Notes: a model not told the origin generated them from the sequence alone. Shown: positions 6,808 to 15,527, numbered from the stretch's first letter. The stretch: 43,835 nt of DNA from an uncultured Clostridia bacterium (GCA_944387915.1 CALXGT010000010.1:1-43835); one strand, 5' to 3'. A program made the numbers and translations.

Positions 6808-8541
6808 ATGGTTAATTTAAAAATCAATAACGTCCCTGTTGCGGTGGCTCCCGGAACGACAATTCTTGAAGCTGCGCATCAAATTGGGATCGAGATTCCT
6901 ACCCTTTGCTATATGAAGGACATTAACGAGATCGGCGCATGCCGGATCTGCACCGTAGAGGTCAAAGGCGCCAAAACGTTGGTCGCTTCTTGCGTCTATC
7001 CGGTGAGCGAGGGGATGGAAGTCTTTACTAACACCAAAAAGGTTATGGACGCCAGACGCACCAACTTGGAGCTTCTGCTTTCCACCCACAACAAGAAATG
7101 CCTTTCCTGTGTCAAGAGCGGCAACTGCGAGCTGCAAAAGCTCTGTAATGACTACGGCGTAGACAACGAGGATGCTTACACCGGCGAAATGAATCAGTAT
7201 GAGATCGATACCACTGCGGTTCATATGATTCGGGACAACTCCAAGTGTGTTCTCTGCCGCCGTTGTGTCGCCGCTTGCCGCCAGTGGCAGGATGTGGGCG
7301 TCATCGGCGCCAACGAAAGAGGCTTTAAAACCAACATTGGTTCCGCTTTCGAATTCGGTCTTGGCGAAACCTCCTGTGTGTCCTGCGGCCAGTGCATCGT
7401 TGCCTGCCCCACCGGCGCGCTCTCCGAAAAAGACCAGACTCAGCAGGTTTGGGATGCGTTGCGGGATCCCAGCAAGACGGTCATCGTTCAAACCGCTCCT
7501 TCCATCCGTGTCACCCTGGGCGAAGCTTTCGGCGAACCCATCGGTACCAACGTAGAAGGAAAGATGGTTGCTGCCCTTCGGAGAATCGGATTCGATAAGG
7601 TATTTGATACCAACTTCTCCGCTGACTTAACCATTATGGAAGAGGCGAACGAGCTGGTAGAGCGGATCCAAAACGGCGGCGTGCTGCCGATGATTACATC
7701 CTGCTCCCCCGGATGGGTTAAATACTGTGAGCATTACTTCCCCGAAATGATCCCCAACCTTTCTACCTGCAAATCTCCTCAGCAGATGTTCGGCGCGGTC
7801 ACCAAGACCTGGTACGCCAAGAAAGAGGGCCTGGATCCCAAGGATATCGTGATGGTTTCCATTATGCCCTGTACCGCGAAGAAATTCGAGGTAGGAAGAG
7901 ACGATCAGTCCGCGGCGGGCGTTCCCGACGTAGACATCGCGCTGACGACCCGTGAGTTGGCCCGGATGATCCAGACCGCCGGTCTGAACTTCAGTGCCCT
8001 TCCCGACGAAGAGTACGACAATCCTCTGGGTGTCGACTCTGGTGCGGGTATGATCTTCGGCGCCACCGGCGGCGTTATGGAAGCGGCTTTGCGTACTGCG
8101 GCTGACTGGATCACCGGCGGCAGCCAGGAAAACATTGTTTATAACGAAGTTCGTGGTACCGACGGTATCAAAGAAGCCACCTACACCCTCAACGGACTCA
8201 CCTTGAAAGTTGCTGTCTGCTCCGGTCTTGCCAACGCCAAGAAGGTGCTGAGATCGGTTCAGTCCGGCGAAAAGGACTACCACTTTATCGAGATTATGGC
8301 CTGCCCCGGCGGCTGTGTCAACGGCGGCGGTCAGCCCTTCCAGCCCGCTTCGGTGAGAAACTTTGTGGATCTCAAGAAACTGAGAGCAGCCGGCTTGTAC
8401 AATGCGGATGACAAGATGGAATATCGGAAATCCCACGATAACCCCTTTATCAAGACCCTTTATTCCGAATTCCTGGAGAAACCGGGAAGCCATATTGCCC
8501 ACGAAGTTCTTCATACCTCTTATGTAGCGAGAGGAAAATAA
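6808..8541 (+). CDS. hydA: NADH-dependent [FeFe] hydrogenase catalytic subunit (group A)
   Basis: The 577-residue catalytic subunit reduces protons to H2, or the reverse, in a complex with HydB and HydC. It has an N-terminal [2Fe-2S] domain (C34, C45, C48, C62), a His-ligated 4Fe-4S motif (H94, C98, C101, C107), two 4Fe-4S ferredoxin motifs (C147-C157, C190-C200), then the H-cluster loops TSCSPGW (from 297), MPCTAKKFE and EIMACPGGC. A C-terminal small-subunit-like tail carries a conserved HTSY. Length and domain order fit the trimeric NAD/ferredoxin-linked group. The first loop reads T-S-C-S-P instead of T-S-C-C-P. An AAAGGAG site precedes the ATG, and a strong terminator follows at 8557. Confidence 0.97.
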   Translation: MVNLKINNVPVAVAPGTTILEAAHQIGIEIPTLCYMKDINEIGACRICTVEVKGAKTLVASCVYPVSEGMEVFTNTKKVMDARRTNLELLLSTHNKKCLSCVKSGNCELQKLCNDYGVDNEDAYTGEMNQYEIDTTAVHMIRDNSKCVLCRRCVAACRQWQDVGVIGANERGFKTNIGSAFEFGLGETSCVSCGQCIVACPTGALSEKDQTQQVWDALRDPSKTVIVQTAPSIRVTLGEAFGEPIGTNVEGKMVAALRRIGFDKVFDTNFSADLTIMEEANELVERIQNGGVLPMITSCSPGWVKYCEHYFPEMIPNLSTCKSPQQMFGAVTKTWYAKKEGLDPKDIVMVSIMPCTAKKFEVGRDDQSAAGVPDVDIALTTRELARMIQTAGLNFSALPDEEYDNPLGVDSGAGMIFGATGGVMEAALRTAADWITGGSQENIVYNEVRGTDGIKEATYTLNGLTLKVAVCSGLANAKKVLRSVQSGEKDYHFIEIMACPGGCVNGGGQPFQPASVRNFVDLKKLRAAGLYNADDKMEYRKSHDNPFIKTLYSEFLEKPGSHIAHEVLHTSYVARGK

Positions 8542-8556
8542 TATCTGTTGTTTTAA

Positions 8557-8588
8557 AAACCCGCGGAGTGTTCCGCGGGTTTTCTTTT
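8557..8588 (+). terminator. Terminator of the hyd operon
   Basis: The perfect stem AAACCCGCGGA / TCCGCGGGTTT (8557-8567, 8572-8582) with a GTGT loop is followed by C and a T run, 16 bases after the hydA stop. Confidence 0.92.
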
Positions 8589-8601
8589 TTTCTGCGTCTT
8601 T

Positions 8602-8635
8602 CTCGACTTTTTTTTCGTCCTTTTTCCCTTACAAT
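8602..8635 (+). promoter_or_regulatory. Candidate Spo0A-type promoter of spoIIGA-sigE
   Basis: A TACAAT -10 box lies at 8630-8635. About 21 bases upstream is TCGACT (8603-8608), an unusually long spacing as in the Bacillus spoIIG promoter. Between them, minus-strand GGACGAA (8614-8620) differs by one base from the 0A box TGNCGAA. Individually weak, but they stand where a Spo0A-dependent spoIIG promoter is expected. Confidence 0.35.
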
Positions 8636-8674
8636 AAAGATAGTGCCTCACAAATCCTTGGGAAAGGAGGAATC

Positions 8675-9517
8675 GTGCTGGTCATCTATCTTGACGTCCT
8701 GGTGGCGCTAAACCTTTACGTTACCTGGTTTTTGCTTTTAGGGACCGAATATCTGTCCGAAAAAAATTCTACCCTGTTTCGAAGGGGTCTCGCTTCCATC
8801 TTAGGGGGCCTTTCTTCTCTTTGGATTTTGGTGAATGTTCCTATCTGGGGATCGCTGCTGTTTAAGGTAGCCTGTGCGCTGCTGCTATCGGGCATTGCTT
8901 TTGGCTTTTCGCCTTTCTCCCGTCTTATAAAAGCTTCCCTTTGGTTTTTATTCGTCAGTTTCCTTTTCGGCGGCGCTGTTTTAGCACTAATCCTTTTATT
9001 GGAACCCGGCACCCTTTTACTTCGAAACGGCGTCCCTTATTTCCATCTCTCCCCAATCTTTTTGTTACTGGCAACCGCCCTTTCCTACGGTGTCGCCCGA
9101 CTCATCTCCCTATGGAATCTCAAACGATCCCCAAAGGAACATTTGCGAAAAGGGACGCTGACTTTTAAAGAGCAAACGGTTTCCCTTCTGGTCGCTTACG
9201 ACAGCGGAAACCGCTTGTTTTCACTGAGTGGATACCCGGTCATGCTTTGCAAGAGAGAGATTCTCTGCCAGCTGTTTCAAATAGAAGAAAACAGTCTTAG
9301 CGGACAGTCTCCGCCCCCGGAACTAAAAAGCCGTATGGAACTTATCCCCTCCCATTCCGTAGGCGGAGAACGTCTATTAACCGCCTTTCGCGCCGATACA
9401 TTTTGCTGGGACGGGGAAAAAGACGGAAAACGGGTTTACGTCGCCCTTTTCCCGGAAGGACAATTATTGGATGGTGCCGACGCGATTGCCGGCGACAGTT
9501 TATTTTCAACTTTGTGA
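8675..9517 (+). CDS. spoIIGA: Sigma-E processing peptidase SpoIIGA
   Basis: The 280-residue protein is the membrane aspartic protease that cleaves pro-sigma-E in the mother cell during sporulation. The N-terminal half (about residues 1-150) is a chain of hydrophobic segments consistent with five membrane spans. The C-terminal half carries the aspartic-protease motif YDSGNRL with catalytic Asp at about 176. It starts with GTG at 8675, preceded by AAAGGAGG with four bases between. The stop is 13 bases before sigE, so it forms the usual spoIIGA-sigE operon. Divergence is high, as is normal for this family; the call rests on the DSGN motif, topology and the neighbour. Confidence 0.9.
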   Translation: MLVIYLDVLVALNLYVTWFLLLGTEYLSEKNSTLFRRGLASILGGLSSLWILVNVPIWGSLLFKVACALLLSGIAFGFSPFSRLIKASLWFLFVSFLFGGAVLALILLLEPGTLLLRNGVPYFHLSPIFLLLATALSYGVARLISLWNLKRSPKEHLRKGTLTFKEQTVSLLVAYDSGNRLFSLSGYPVMLCKREILCQLFQIEENSLSGQSPPPELKSRMELIPSHSVGGERLLTAFRADTFCWDGEKDGKRVYVALFPEGQLLDGADAIAGDSLFSTL

Positions 9518-9530
9518 AAGAGGGAAAATC

Positions 9531-10232
9531 ATGTTTACACGAATCAAATTATGGCTGGCCTGTTTCTTCTTTCGAAAAAAAGAAAACCGGATCGATTACA
9601 TAAAATCTTCTAACGCACTTCCGCCGCCTTTGAGCCGAAAGGAAGAAAAAGAGATTATCGACGCGTTGCAAAGAGGCGAGGAAAAGGCCGCTGAAACGCT
9701 GATTACGAGAAATTTACGACTGGTCGTATACATTGCCCGGAAATTTGAAAGCTCGGGAATCCCGGTGGAAGATTTAATTTCTATTGGTACCATCGGCCTT
9801 ATCAAGGCGGTAAATACCTTTTCCCCCGAGAAAAACATTAAGCTTGCCACTTACGCTTCCCGCTGTATTGAAAATGAGATTCTTATGGTGCTCCGCAAAA
9901 ACAGCCACCAAAAAACCGAAATTTCCTTTGATGAACCGTTGAACGTAGACTGGGACGGAAATGAGCTTTTATTTTCCGACGTGCTGGGGACTGATGACAG
10001 CATTCACCGGGATTTGGAGCAGGAAGCGGAACACGAGCTGCTTCGGGACGCCGTCTCTCATCTTTCCCACCGGGAGCAGGAGATCATGTCCTTACGGTTT
10101 GGTTTAAACGGAAAAAAAGAGCATACCCAAAAAGAAGTCGCCGATCAAATCGGAATCTCCCAATCCTATATCTCCAGATTGGAAAAACGTATCATCAAGA
10201 AATTGCGGGAAGAACTTCGCTGTCATTTTTAA
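9531..10232 (+). CDS. sigE: RNA polymerase sporulation sigma factor SigE (pro-form)
   Basis: This 233-residue sigma-70 family protein is the early mother-cell sporulation sigma factor. An N-terminal hydrophobic/basic pro-sequence of about 28 residues precedes [13 protein letters not shown], the conserved start of mature sigma-E. Region 2 is recognised by [13 protein letters not shown] and [13 protein letters not shown], region 4 by [15 protein letters not shown] and the helix-turn-helix [18 protein letters not shown]. The ATG at 9531 has a GAGGG site; an earlier in-frame start would overlap spoIIGA and add residues not seen in the family. The gene directly follows its processing protease. Confidence 0.97.
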   Translation: MFTRIKLWLACFFFRKKENRIDYIKSSNALPPPLSRKEEKEIIDALQRGEEKAAETLITRNLRLVVYIARKFESSGIPVEDLISIGTIGLIKAVNTFSPEKNIKLATYASRCIENEILMVLRKNSHQKTEISFDEPLNVDWDGNELLFSDVLGTDDSIHRDLEQEAEHELLRDAVSHLSHREQEIMSLRFGLNGKKEHTQKEVADQIGISQSYISRLEKRIIKKLREELRCHF

Positions 10233-10293
10233 GGAACCAAAACGAGGCCCTCCACATATGATACAGTACAATAAACAAAAGGAGGCTTCTCTT

Positions 10294-10461
10294 ATGAATT
10301 GTTTTGGTGGTAACAACTGCAGCTGGATCATTATCTTAATCCTCATCCTCGTTTGCTGTGGCGGATGCGGCGGTGCTGCGGTAGCGAACAGTGGATATGG
10401 TTATGGCTGCAACAACAACTGCGGCTGCAACAATGGCTGCGGCTGCAACGACTGCTGCTAA
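10294..10461 (+). CDS. Cys/Gly-rich single-span microprotein
   Basis: A 55-residue protein: a short N-terminus with Cys3 and Cys9, a hydrophobic span rich in Ile/Leu (about 11-21), then CCGGCGGAA and a low-complexity tail of Cys, Gly and Asn ending CGCNDCC. It resembles the small YjcZ-like or 'high-cysteine' membrane microproteins of spore formers. Function is unknown; spore-coat use is inferred from its place behind sigE. The ATG at 10294 is chosen because AAAGGAGG stands 6 bases upstream; the in-frame ATG 12 codons earlier has none. A shared terminator follows 8 bases after the stop. Confidence 0.75.
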   Translation: MNCFGGNNCSWIIILILILVCCGGCGGAAVANSGYGYGCNNNCGCNNGCGCNDCC

Positions 10462-10468
10462 CAAAACA

Positions 10469-10500
10469 AAAAGGGCGGGGAAGATTCCCCGCCCTTTTCT
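10469..10500. terminator. Bidirectional terminator between microprotein gene and acpP
   Basis: AAAAGGGCGGGGA / TCCCCGCCCTTTT forms a 13-bp stem with a four-base loop. There are T-rich tails in both directions (TTTTCTTTT on plus, TTTTTGTTTTG on minus), so it can stop transcription from both converging genes. Confidence 0.9.
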
Positions 10501-10507
10501 TTTATCA

Positions 10508-10735
10508 TTAGATTCTTTCTTCAATGAACTTGACAACGTCGCCAACCGTTTTGATCTGCTCCACCTGGTCGTCATCGATTTCGATATCAAAAGCCTCTTC
10601 CAAAGACATCACCAAATCTACGAGATCCAAAGAATCAGCCCCTAAATCATCGGTAATGACTGCTTCGAGGGTTACTTCATCTTCCTCAACGTCCAGCTGT
10701 TCGACCAAAATATCGCGAACCTTCTCGAATACCAT
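10508..10735 (-). CDS. acpP: Acyl carrier protein
   Basis: The 75-residue acidic protein is the acyl carrier of type II fatty-acid synthesis. The phosphopantetheine attachment motif is [11 protein letters not shown], with the serine near residue 36. Length and composition are typical. I chose the start at 10735 because AAGGAGG lies 8 bases upstream; a longer frame to 10795 has no homologous N-terminus. It is a single-gene unit here, with a very good promoter at 10840 and the shared terminator at its 3' end. The usual fab neighbours are absent. Confidence 0.97.
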   Translation of the reverse strand: MVFEKVRDILVEQLDVEEDEVTLEAVITDDLGADSLDLVDLVMSLEEAFDIEIDDDQVEQIKTVGDVVKFIEERI

Positions 10736-10839
10736 CCTTCTAACCTCCTTCATACCGCACGCCGTCTCAAGATCAACGCCATGCCGGGAATTCATCTCGT
10801 AAAGGCGAACACATACCCCGTATACATTCGCTGTTCAAT

Positions 10840-10868
10840 ATTATAGCGTGCCAAATAGGATTTTGCAA
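10840..10868 (-). promoter_or_regulatory. Promoter of acpP
   Basis: Minus-strand TTGCAA (10863-10868), 17-base spacer, TATAAT (10840-10845). The expected leader is about 95 bases. Confidence 0.75.
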
Positions 10869-10945
10869 CAGTTTTTTTGCTTTTCCCTTCAATTAGAGGA
10901 AATTTTTTCCGAAGGGTAAACCGTTTCTCTCTTTTCGTTTACCGC

Positions 10946-10978
10946 AAAAAAAGCGCTTCCACTTGGGAAGCGCTTTTT
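10946..10978 (-). terminator. Terminator of the rplJ-rplL operon
   Basis: Stem AGCGCTTCC / GGAAGCGCT extended by A/T pairs, a five-base loop and a run of seven T on the minus strand, 12 bases after rplL. Confidence 0.9.
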
Positions 10979-10989
10979 CCTCAAAAAAC

Positions 10990-11370
10990 TTACTTCAGTT
11001 CGACTTTCGCGCCGGCCTCTTCCAGTTTCTTCTTCATCTCTTCGGCATCCGCCTTGGAAACGCCTTCTTTTACCGCCTTCGGAGCGTTGTCAACGATCTC
11101 CTTAGACTCTTTCAGGCCCAAACCGGTAATCTCTTTGACCGCTTTGATAACCGCAGTCTTCGCGCCGCCGACTTCCGCCAGAATAACGTCAAACTCGGAT
11201 TTCTCTTCCGCAGCCTCACCGCCGGCAGGACCGTTAGCAGCAACCGCGATCGTAGCGGCAGCAGCAGAAACGCCAAACTCTTCTTCCAAAGCCTTAACCA
11301 GCTCCGCCAATTCCAAAACGGTCAGGCCCTTTACTTCTTCAATCATAGCAAGGATTTTCTCAGAAGCCAT
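10990..11370 (-). CDS. rplL: 50S ribosomal protein L7/L12
   Basis: The 126-residue stalk protein binds L10 and recruits translation GTPases. It has the N-terminal dimerisation helices ([16 protein letters not shown]), an Ala/Gly hinge (about residues 38-56) and the C-terminal domain with [16 protein letters not shown] and [12 protein letters not shown]. The ATG at 11370 follows TGGAGGT; a start five codons upstream would absorb this ribosome site. It is the last gene of the rplJ-rplL unit. Confidence 0.98.
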   Translation of the reverse strand: MASEKILAMIEEVKGLTVLELAELVKALEEEFGVSAAAATIAVAANGPAGGEAAEEKSEFDVILAEVGGAKTAVIKAVKEITGLGLKESKEIVDNAPKAVKEGVSKADAEEMKKKLEEAGAKVELK

Positions 11371-11415
11371 TTTTGTTACCTCCATAAAATAATTTCATTG
11401 TTTGCAAAGAAAAGG

Positions 11416-11931
11416 TTAAGAAGCAGGAGCCTCTGCCTCTTTTTTCTCGCGAATCTGATCCAAAACCACCGCGTAGTTCCGAATCACACCATTCATAGCG
11501 CCCAAAACCTGAGCAATCAACACTTCCTTGGAAGGAAGCTGAGACAAAGCGACGACACCGTCGGTATCCAGGATATCCCCATCCACAAAGCCGGCCTTTA
11601 AATTAAAGCCTTCTTTGGTCTCCTTCGCGTATTTGGCAATAATCCGCGCGGGAGCAGTCATATCCGCTTCGGACAAGGCAATCGCCGTTGTCCCCTCCAG
11701 ATATTTCGTCAAATCCGCATACGGGGTATCGTTGAACGCAAACCGCATAATGGAATTCTTCAAAACCGTATAAGATACGCCGGCTTCTCTTAACTCTTTC
11801 CGCAGCTTGGTATCGTTTTCCACATTGATTCCCTTATAGTCTACCAGGACACAGGAAACCGAGTTGAGGATTTTTTCCTTTAACGCGCTTACCGCCGCTT
11901 GTTTTTCCAACAGAATTTTCTCACTGGGCAT
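11416..11931 (-). CDS. rplJ: 50S ribosomal protein L10
   Basis: The 171-residue L10 anchors the L7/L12 stalk to 23S rRNA. Typical features are the N-terminal LVDYKGINVENDTKLRKELR, the LKNSIMRFAF region and a C-terminal L12-binding helix. GGAGGTG precedes the ATG. Expression is expected to be autoregulated by binding of L10-L12 to the leader at 11955-12071. The gene has its own promoter in the gap after rplA. Confidence 0.98.
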   Translation of the reverse strand: MPSEKILLEKQAAVSALKEKILNSVSCVLVDYKGINVENDTKLRKELREAGVSYTVLKNSIMRFAFNDTPYADLTKYLEGTTAIALSEADMTAPARIIAKYAKETKEGFNLKAGFVDGDILDTDGVVALSQLPSKEVLIAQVLGAMNGVIRNYAVVLDQIREKKEAEAPAS

Positions 11932-11954
11932 TTTTTCACCTCCAACAAGTTACT

Positions 11955-12071
11955 AACAAAAAGCCCCTCTCCAAAGACGGAGAAGGGCACAATACATTCG
12001 TATTTTACGCCTCCTCGGCAGGTGGGATTACCCCGTTACGCGAATAGCGCCTGCTGTCTTCGGAAATCGCT
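11955..12071 (-). promoter_or_regulatory. L10 leader RNA with attenuator
   Basis: The minus-strand leader contains the conserved CCTGCCGAGGAGGCG core of the L10 leader found before rplJ in Gram-positive bacteria. It ends in the hairpin GCCCTTCTCC / GGAGAGGGGC (11963-11988) followed by TTTTT, an intrinsic terminator. L10(L12)4 binding is known to repress or terminate at such leaders. Confidence 0.8.
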
Positions 12072-12077
12072 TTTCAT

Positions 12078-12106
12078 ATTGTAGCACAGTTTGAAATACT
12101 TGTCAA
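12078..12106 (-). promoter_or_regulatory. Promoter of rplJ-rplL
   Basis: Consensus TTGACA (12101-12106), 17 bases, TACAAT (12078-12083) with an extended TGC. It begins 8 bases after the rplA stop. The predicted transcript starts at about 12071. Confidence 0.85.
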
Positions 12107-12113
12107 CCAAAAA

Positions 12114-12806
12114 TTATACGCCGTATTTAGCAACGTTGATCTTTACGCCAGGGCCCATGGTGGAAGCAACCACGCAAGAGCGAATGTACTGGCCTTTCGC
12201 AGCCGAAGGTTTCGCTTTGACGATGGCGTCCATCAAGGTCTCAAAGTTTTCGGAAAGCTTCTCTTTACCGAAAGAAACCTTTCCAATGGGGCAATGGATA
12301 ATGTTGGTCTTATCCAAACGATACTCGATCTTACCGGCTTTCGCCTCGGTAACCGCTTTCGCGACGTCGGGGGTAACGGTACCGGCTTTCGGAGAAGGCA
12401 TCAAGCCTCTCGGACCAAGCACTTTACCGAGACGTCCTACCAATCCCATCATATCGGGGGTAGCGATTACAACGTCGAAATCCATAAAGCCTTCGTTTTG
12501 AATTCTCTGGACGTATTCCTCGCCCACATAATCGGCGCCGGCTTCTTCGGCGATCTTCACATTGTCGCCTTTGCAGACAACCAAAACCTTTACGTTTTTA
12601 CCGGTTCCATTGGGCAAAACAACAGCGCCTCTCACCTGCTGATCCGCATGACGGGAATCAACGCCCAAACGGATGTGCGCCTCTACCGTCTCGTCAAATT
12701 TCGCTTTCGCGGTGGAAACGGTAATGTCTAAAGCGTCTACAGGATCGTAGACAGCGGCGCGATCAAAACTTTTTGCACTGTCAGTATATTTTTTTCCGTG
12801 TTTCAT
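12114..12806 (-). CDS. rplA: 50S ribosomal protein L1
   Basis: The 230-residue L1 protein binds the mobile stalk of 23S rRNA near the E site. Recognised by [32 protein letters not shown], the [18 protein letters not shown] loop and the C-terminal [18 protein letters not shown]. The start at 12806 follows GGGAGGATT at the right distance; a longer frame adds a non-homologous stretch that overlaps rplK. It lies 58 bases after rplK in the conserved nusG-rplK-rplA order. Confidence 0.98.
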   Translation of the reverse strand: MKHGKKYTDSAKSFDRAAVYDPVDALDITVSTAKAKFDETVEAHIRLGVDSRHADQQVRGAVVLPNGTGKNVKVLVVCKGDNVKIAEEAGADYVGEEYVQRIQNEGFMDFDVVIATPDMMGLVGRLGKVLGPRGLMPSPKAGTVTPDVAKAVTEAKAGKIEYRLDKTNIIHCPIGKVSFGKEKLSENFETLMDAIVKAKPSAAKGQYIRSCVVASTMGPGVKINVAKYGV

Positions 12807-12864
12807 CAATAAATCCTCCCTGTTAAGTGGTTCATAGCGGAATTTTCCTCCCACATGGCGGGGG

Positions 12865-13290
12865 TTAGTCCACAACCTCAATGCCCATAGAACGGGCGGT
12901 ACCGGCGATCATGCTCATCGCGCTTTCAATATTCGCGGCATTCAGGTCGGGCATTTTCTGTTCAGCGATCTTCTGAACCTGTTCTTTGGTGATTTTTCCG
13001 ACTTTCTTTTTGTTAGGTTCGCCGGAAGCCGTCTCCAGTCCGCAGGCCTTTTTAATCAAAACCGCAGCAGGGGGCGTCTTGGTGATAAAGGTAAAGGAAC
13101 GGTCCGCGTAAACGGTGATAACAACCGGAATAATCATACCGATATCATTCTTGGTCCGCTCGTTAAATTCTTTGGTAAAGCCCATAATGTTGACACCATG
13201 CTGACCCAGGGCAGGACCAACAGGGGGTGCGGGCGTCGCCTTGCCCGCGGGAATTTGCAGCTTAATATAGCCAACTACTTTTTGCGCCAT
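12865..13290 (-). CDS. rplK: 50S ribosomal protein L11
   Basis: The 141-residue L11 of the GTPase-associated centre. The N-terminus has [20 protein letters not shown], followed by [15 protein letters not shown]; the C-terminal rRNA-binding domain ends with [15 protein letters not shown]. The ATG at 13290 is preceded by GGAGGTG; the frame extends upstream to 13344 without homology. The 112-base gap to nusG holds a hairpin (13345-13371). Confidence 0.98.
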   Translation of the reverse strand: MAQKVVGYIKLQIPAGKATPAPPVGPALGQHGVNIMGFTKEFNERTKNDIGMIIPVVITVYADRSFTFITKTPPAAVLIKKACGLETASGEPNKKKVGKITKEQVQKIAEQKMPDLNAANIESAMSMIAGTARSMGIEVVD

Positions 13291-13344
13291 GATAAGCACC
13301 TCCAAAATGATGTGGTCATTGTCGGGATATTTTCCCTCCCACAA

Positions 13345-13371
13345 TCAGACCGGGACGTGTTCCCAATCTGA
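13345..13371 (-). other. Hairpin in the nusG-rplK gap
   Basis: TCAGATTGGGA / TCCCGGTCTGA can pair with two G-U steps around a five-base loop. No T run follows, so it is not a terminator. It could be a processing or L11/L1 regulatory site; evidence is weak. Confidence 0.35.
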
Positions 13372-13402
13372 AAGCCGTCAAAAAAGACGTCAAAACGTTA
13401 TC

Positions 13403-13921
13403 TTAAGATAATCTCACCTGATTGAGCTGTAAATCCACCGACGTCTCTCTGCCAAGCATCGAAACTGTAACGGTCACCGAGTCCTTCTCGGTATCCAAAG
13501 CCGTTACTTTGCCGGTCCAGCCCTCTAAAGGTCCTGACACGATCTTCACTTCAGAACCAACCCCATAGTTGACCTGTACGGACTGAAGCTCAACGCCTAA
13601 CGCTTCCACTTCCTTATCAGTCAACGGAATCGGCTCCGTCGTAGAACCGACAAAACCGGTAACGCCCCTGATATTTCTTACCACATACCAGGAATCGTCC
13701 GTCTGGATCATTTTCACCAGAACATACCCGGGGAAAATCTTTCGTTCTACTTCCCGCTTTTTGTCGTCTTTATATTCAATTACTTTTTCGGTAGGAATCC
13801 GCACCTCAAAAATCAAATCGCCAAACCCTTGGTTTTCAACGACCTTTTCAATATTTTGCGCTACCTTATTCTCATATCCGGAATAGGTATGAACAACATA
13901 CCATTTTGCTTCTTCCGACAT
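13403..13921 (-). CDS. nusG: Transcription termination/antitermination protein NusG
   Basis: The 172-residue NusG has the N-terminal NGN domain (WYVVHTYSGYENKVAQNIE, PGYVLVKM, VRNIRGVTGFVG) and the C-terminal KOW domain (GSEVKIVSGPLEGWTGKV). It couples RNA polymerase with ribosome or Rho. Two ATGs lie in tandem (13924 and 13921) after GGAGG; the second has the better spacing and gives the family's MSEEAKWYVVHTYSGYE start. It follows secE by 43 bases. Confidence 0.98.
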   Translation of the reverse strand: MSEEAKWYVVHTYSGYENKVAQNIEKVVENQGFGDLIFEVRIPTEKVIEYKDDKKREVERKIFPGYVLVKMIQTDDSWYVVRNIRGVTGFVGSTTEPIPLTDKEVEALGVELQSVQVNYGVGSEVKIVSGPLEGWTGKVTALDTEKDSVTVTVSMLGRETSVDLQLNQVRLS

Positions 13922-13964
13922 CATCAAACCTCCGACAACAATTCGCGTCTATCGTGCTGGTATA

Positions 13965-14195
13965 CTAAAATCCCAAAATGAATCCCCGAATCAAAGTAAG
14001 CACCCAATCGAGAATCCAAATGAAAACGCCAACTGAACCAACAACGACTAAAACAACGACGCTGTTGTTCATGGTCTGCTTTCTGGTGGGCCATACGACT
14101 TTTTTCCCTTCACTTTTAATTTCACGGAAGTAACGGGAAACCTTGCTGAAAAAACCGCTTTTCTTCGGCGTTTTTTTCTCGACTTGTTCAGCCAT
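13965..14195 (-). CDS. secE: Preprotein translocase subunit SecE
   Basis: The 76-residue SecE stabilises SecY in the Sec translocon. It has a basic N-terminus, the conserved amphipathic FSKVSRYFREIKSEGKKVVWP and a single C-terminal span (about 45-72). Two in-frame ATGs (14201, 14195) are possible; the second leaves 8 bases after AAGGGAG and is preferred. It sits between rpmG and nusG as in most Firmicutes. Confidence 0.95.
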   Translation of the reverse strand: MAEQVEKKTPKKSGFFSKVSRYFREIKSEGKKVVWPTRKQTMNNSVVVLVVVGSVGVFIWILDWVLTLIRGFILGF

Positions 14196-14212
14196 TTTCA
14201 TTCTCCCTTCCG

Positions 14213-14362
14213 TTACTTCGTTTCTCTATGAGTCGTATGTTTCTTACAGAAACGGCAGTACTTGCTCATCTCCAGTCGATCTGGAGTATTCTTTTTGTTT
14301 TTTACTGTGTTGTAATTACGCTGCTTGCACTCGGAACAAGCTAAGGTAATTTTGACTCTCAT
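14213..14362 (-). CDS. rpmG: 50S ribosomal protein L33 (zinc-binding form)
   Basis: A 49-residue protein reading [17 protein letters not shown] at its N-terminus and ending HTTHRETK. Four cysteines in two CxxC pairs (C9, C12, C36, C39) mark the zinc-binding form of L33. AGGAGGTG stands 8 bases before the ATG. It is the first gene of rpmG-secE-nusG and has a consensus promoter 145 bases upstream. Confidence 0.96.
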   Translation of the reverse strand: MRVKITLACSECKQRNYNTVKNKKNTPDRLEMSKYCRFCKKHTTHRETK

Positions 14363-14507
14363 ACTCGGCACCTCCTGTATAAACGGACTATTTTGCCTCC
14401 CTCAACAAGGAAACCCAAGGCGTTTCCAGCGCATTCGCGCTTCGGATCTTATTTTTAGCGTCCCGAAAAATGGGCACAAAAAAATAGACCCTTTGAGAGG
14501 TAAAGAC

Positions 14508-14536
14508 ATTGTAACACATCCTGTCCAATTTGTCAA
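14508..14536 (-). promoter_or_regulatory. Promoter of rpmG-secE-nusG-rplK-rplA
   Basis: TTGACA (14531-14536), 17 bases, TACAAT (14508-14513). A leader of about 140 bases follows, in which I see no convincing regulatory fold. Confidence 0.85.
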
Positions 14537-14561
14537 CAGCCTTTTTCCCCGAAAAAAGCGC

Positions 14562-14597
14562 AAAAACAGCCGCTTTCCCGGTGGAAAACGGCTGTTT
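14562..14597 (-). terminator. Terminator of sufC-sufB
   Basis: Minus-strand AAACAGCCG / CGGCTGTTT stem, ten bases after the sufB-like stop, followed by TTTTTG and, further on, GCGCTTTTTT. Confidence 0.85.
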
Positions 14598-14606
14598 CAT
14601 CAAGCG

Positions 14607-15527
14607 CTAACGCAAAAATCCCGCGATAATTTTCTCTTCCGCTTCCTGCTCGGAAAGGCCTAAGGTCATTAGCTTGGTGAGCTGTTCCCCGGCGATTTTT
14701 CCAATCGCTGCTTCGTGGATCAACGCCGCGTCCACGTGAGCGGCAGTAAGCTCCGGCGTAGCGCTTACCTTTCCTTCATCCATAATGATAGCGTCGCAGG
14801 CGGAATGGCCGGTGCAGGGCGCCTCTCCGTTAATGATACTTCTAAAAGACTGGTAGGAATGGCCTTTCGCCACCGAACGGCTTTGCAATTCCACACCGGA
14901 ATTTTCTCCCTTTAAGGTCACATCAAAATCGGTTTTGGCAACCTGATGCCCATCGGTCATCAGCTTCTCCTTCACCACCAGGGTTGCGCCCGCTTCCAAA
15001 ACGGCGGAAGTCTTCCGCAAGGTGGAATCCACTCCCTTAATCTGGGTGGTATCCATCAGCATATAGCTGTTTTCCGCAAGCTGTGCATGGGTCACCGGAT
15101 TGATAATCCGCTGGCCGTCGCCGTTTCCGGTTCCAATGTGCTTCTCCAGGTACACCACCCTGGCGTCCTTTTCTAAGAAAAAGCGGTGAATCCCGTTGTG
15201 CTTGGCGTCCTCGTGACCGTCGCTGTGAACGCCGCAGCCGGCAACAATGGTCACATCGCACCCTTCTCCAATGTAAAAATCGTTATATACCAAATCATCC
15301 ACATCGCTGTGCGTGACACAGGCGGGAATATAAATCTTTTCTCCCTTGGTGTAAGGCTTTACCCGGATATCAATTCCGGGAAGATCCGTCTTCGATTCAA
15401 TGCTTACGTTTTCGCTGCTCCGTCTTCCGGCGCATCCGCTGTCTTCGCGAATATTGTACGCGCCGGTTTTAGGAATCCCGTTCCAATCGGAAATCAAATG
15501 CAGCAGTTCCTCCGTTTTGCTCTTCAA
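14607..15527 (-). CDS. SufB/SufD-family Fe-S scaffold protein
   Basis: This 306-residue protein has the SufB/SufD beta-helix core: IYIPACVTHSDVDDLVYNDF, a repeat-rich centre and the C-terminal GHSACDAIIMDEGK, ELTAAHVDAALIHEAAIGKI and LGLSEQEAEEKIIAGFL. It is shorter than SufB (about 460 residues) and stands alone with SufC. Such two-gene units occur in many anaerobes and methanogens and are considered the minimal SUF (SmsCB-like) machinery for Fe-S assembly. That fits an organism rich in Fe-S hydrogenases. The start overlaps the SufC stop (ATGA). Confidence 0.9.
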   Translation of the reverse strand: MKSKTEELLHLISDWNGIPKTGAYNIREDSGCAGRRSSENVSIESKTDLPGIDIRVKPYTKGEKIYIPACVTHSDVDDLVYNDFYIGEGCDVTIVAGCGVHSDGHEDAKHNGIHRFFLEKDARVVYLEKHIGTGNGDGQRIINPVTHAQLAENSYMLMDTTQIKGVDSTLRKTSAVLEAGATLVVKEKLMTDGHQVAKTDFDVTLKGENSGVELQSRSVAKGHSYQSFRSIINGEAPCTGHSACDAIIMDEGKVSATPELTAAHVDAALIHEAAIGKIAGEQLTKLMTLGLSEQEAEEKIIAGFLR

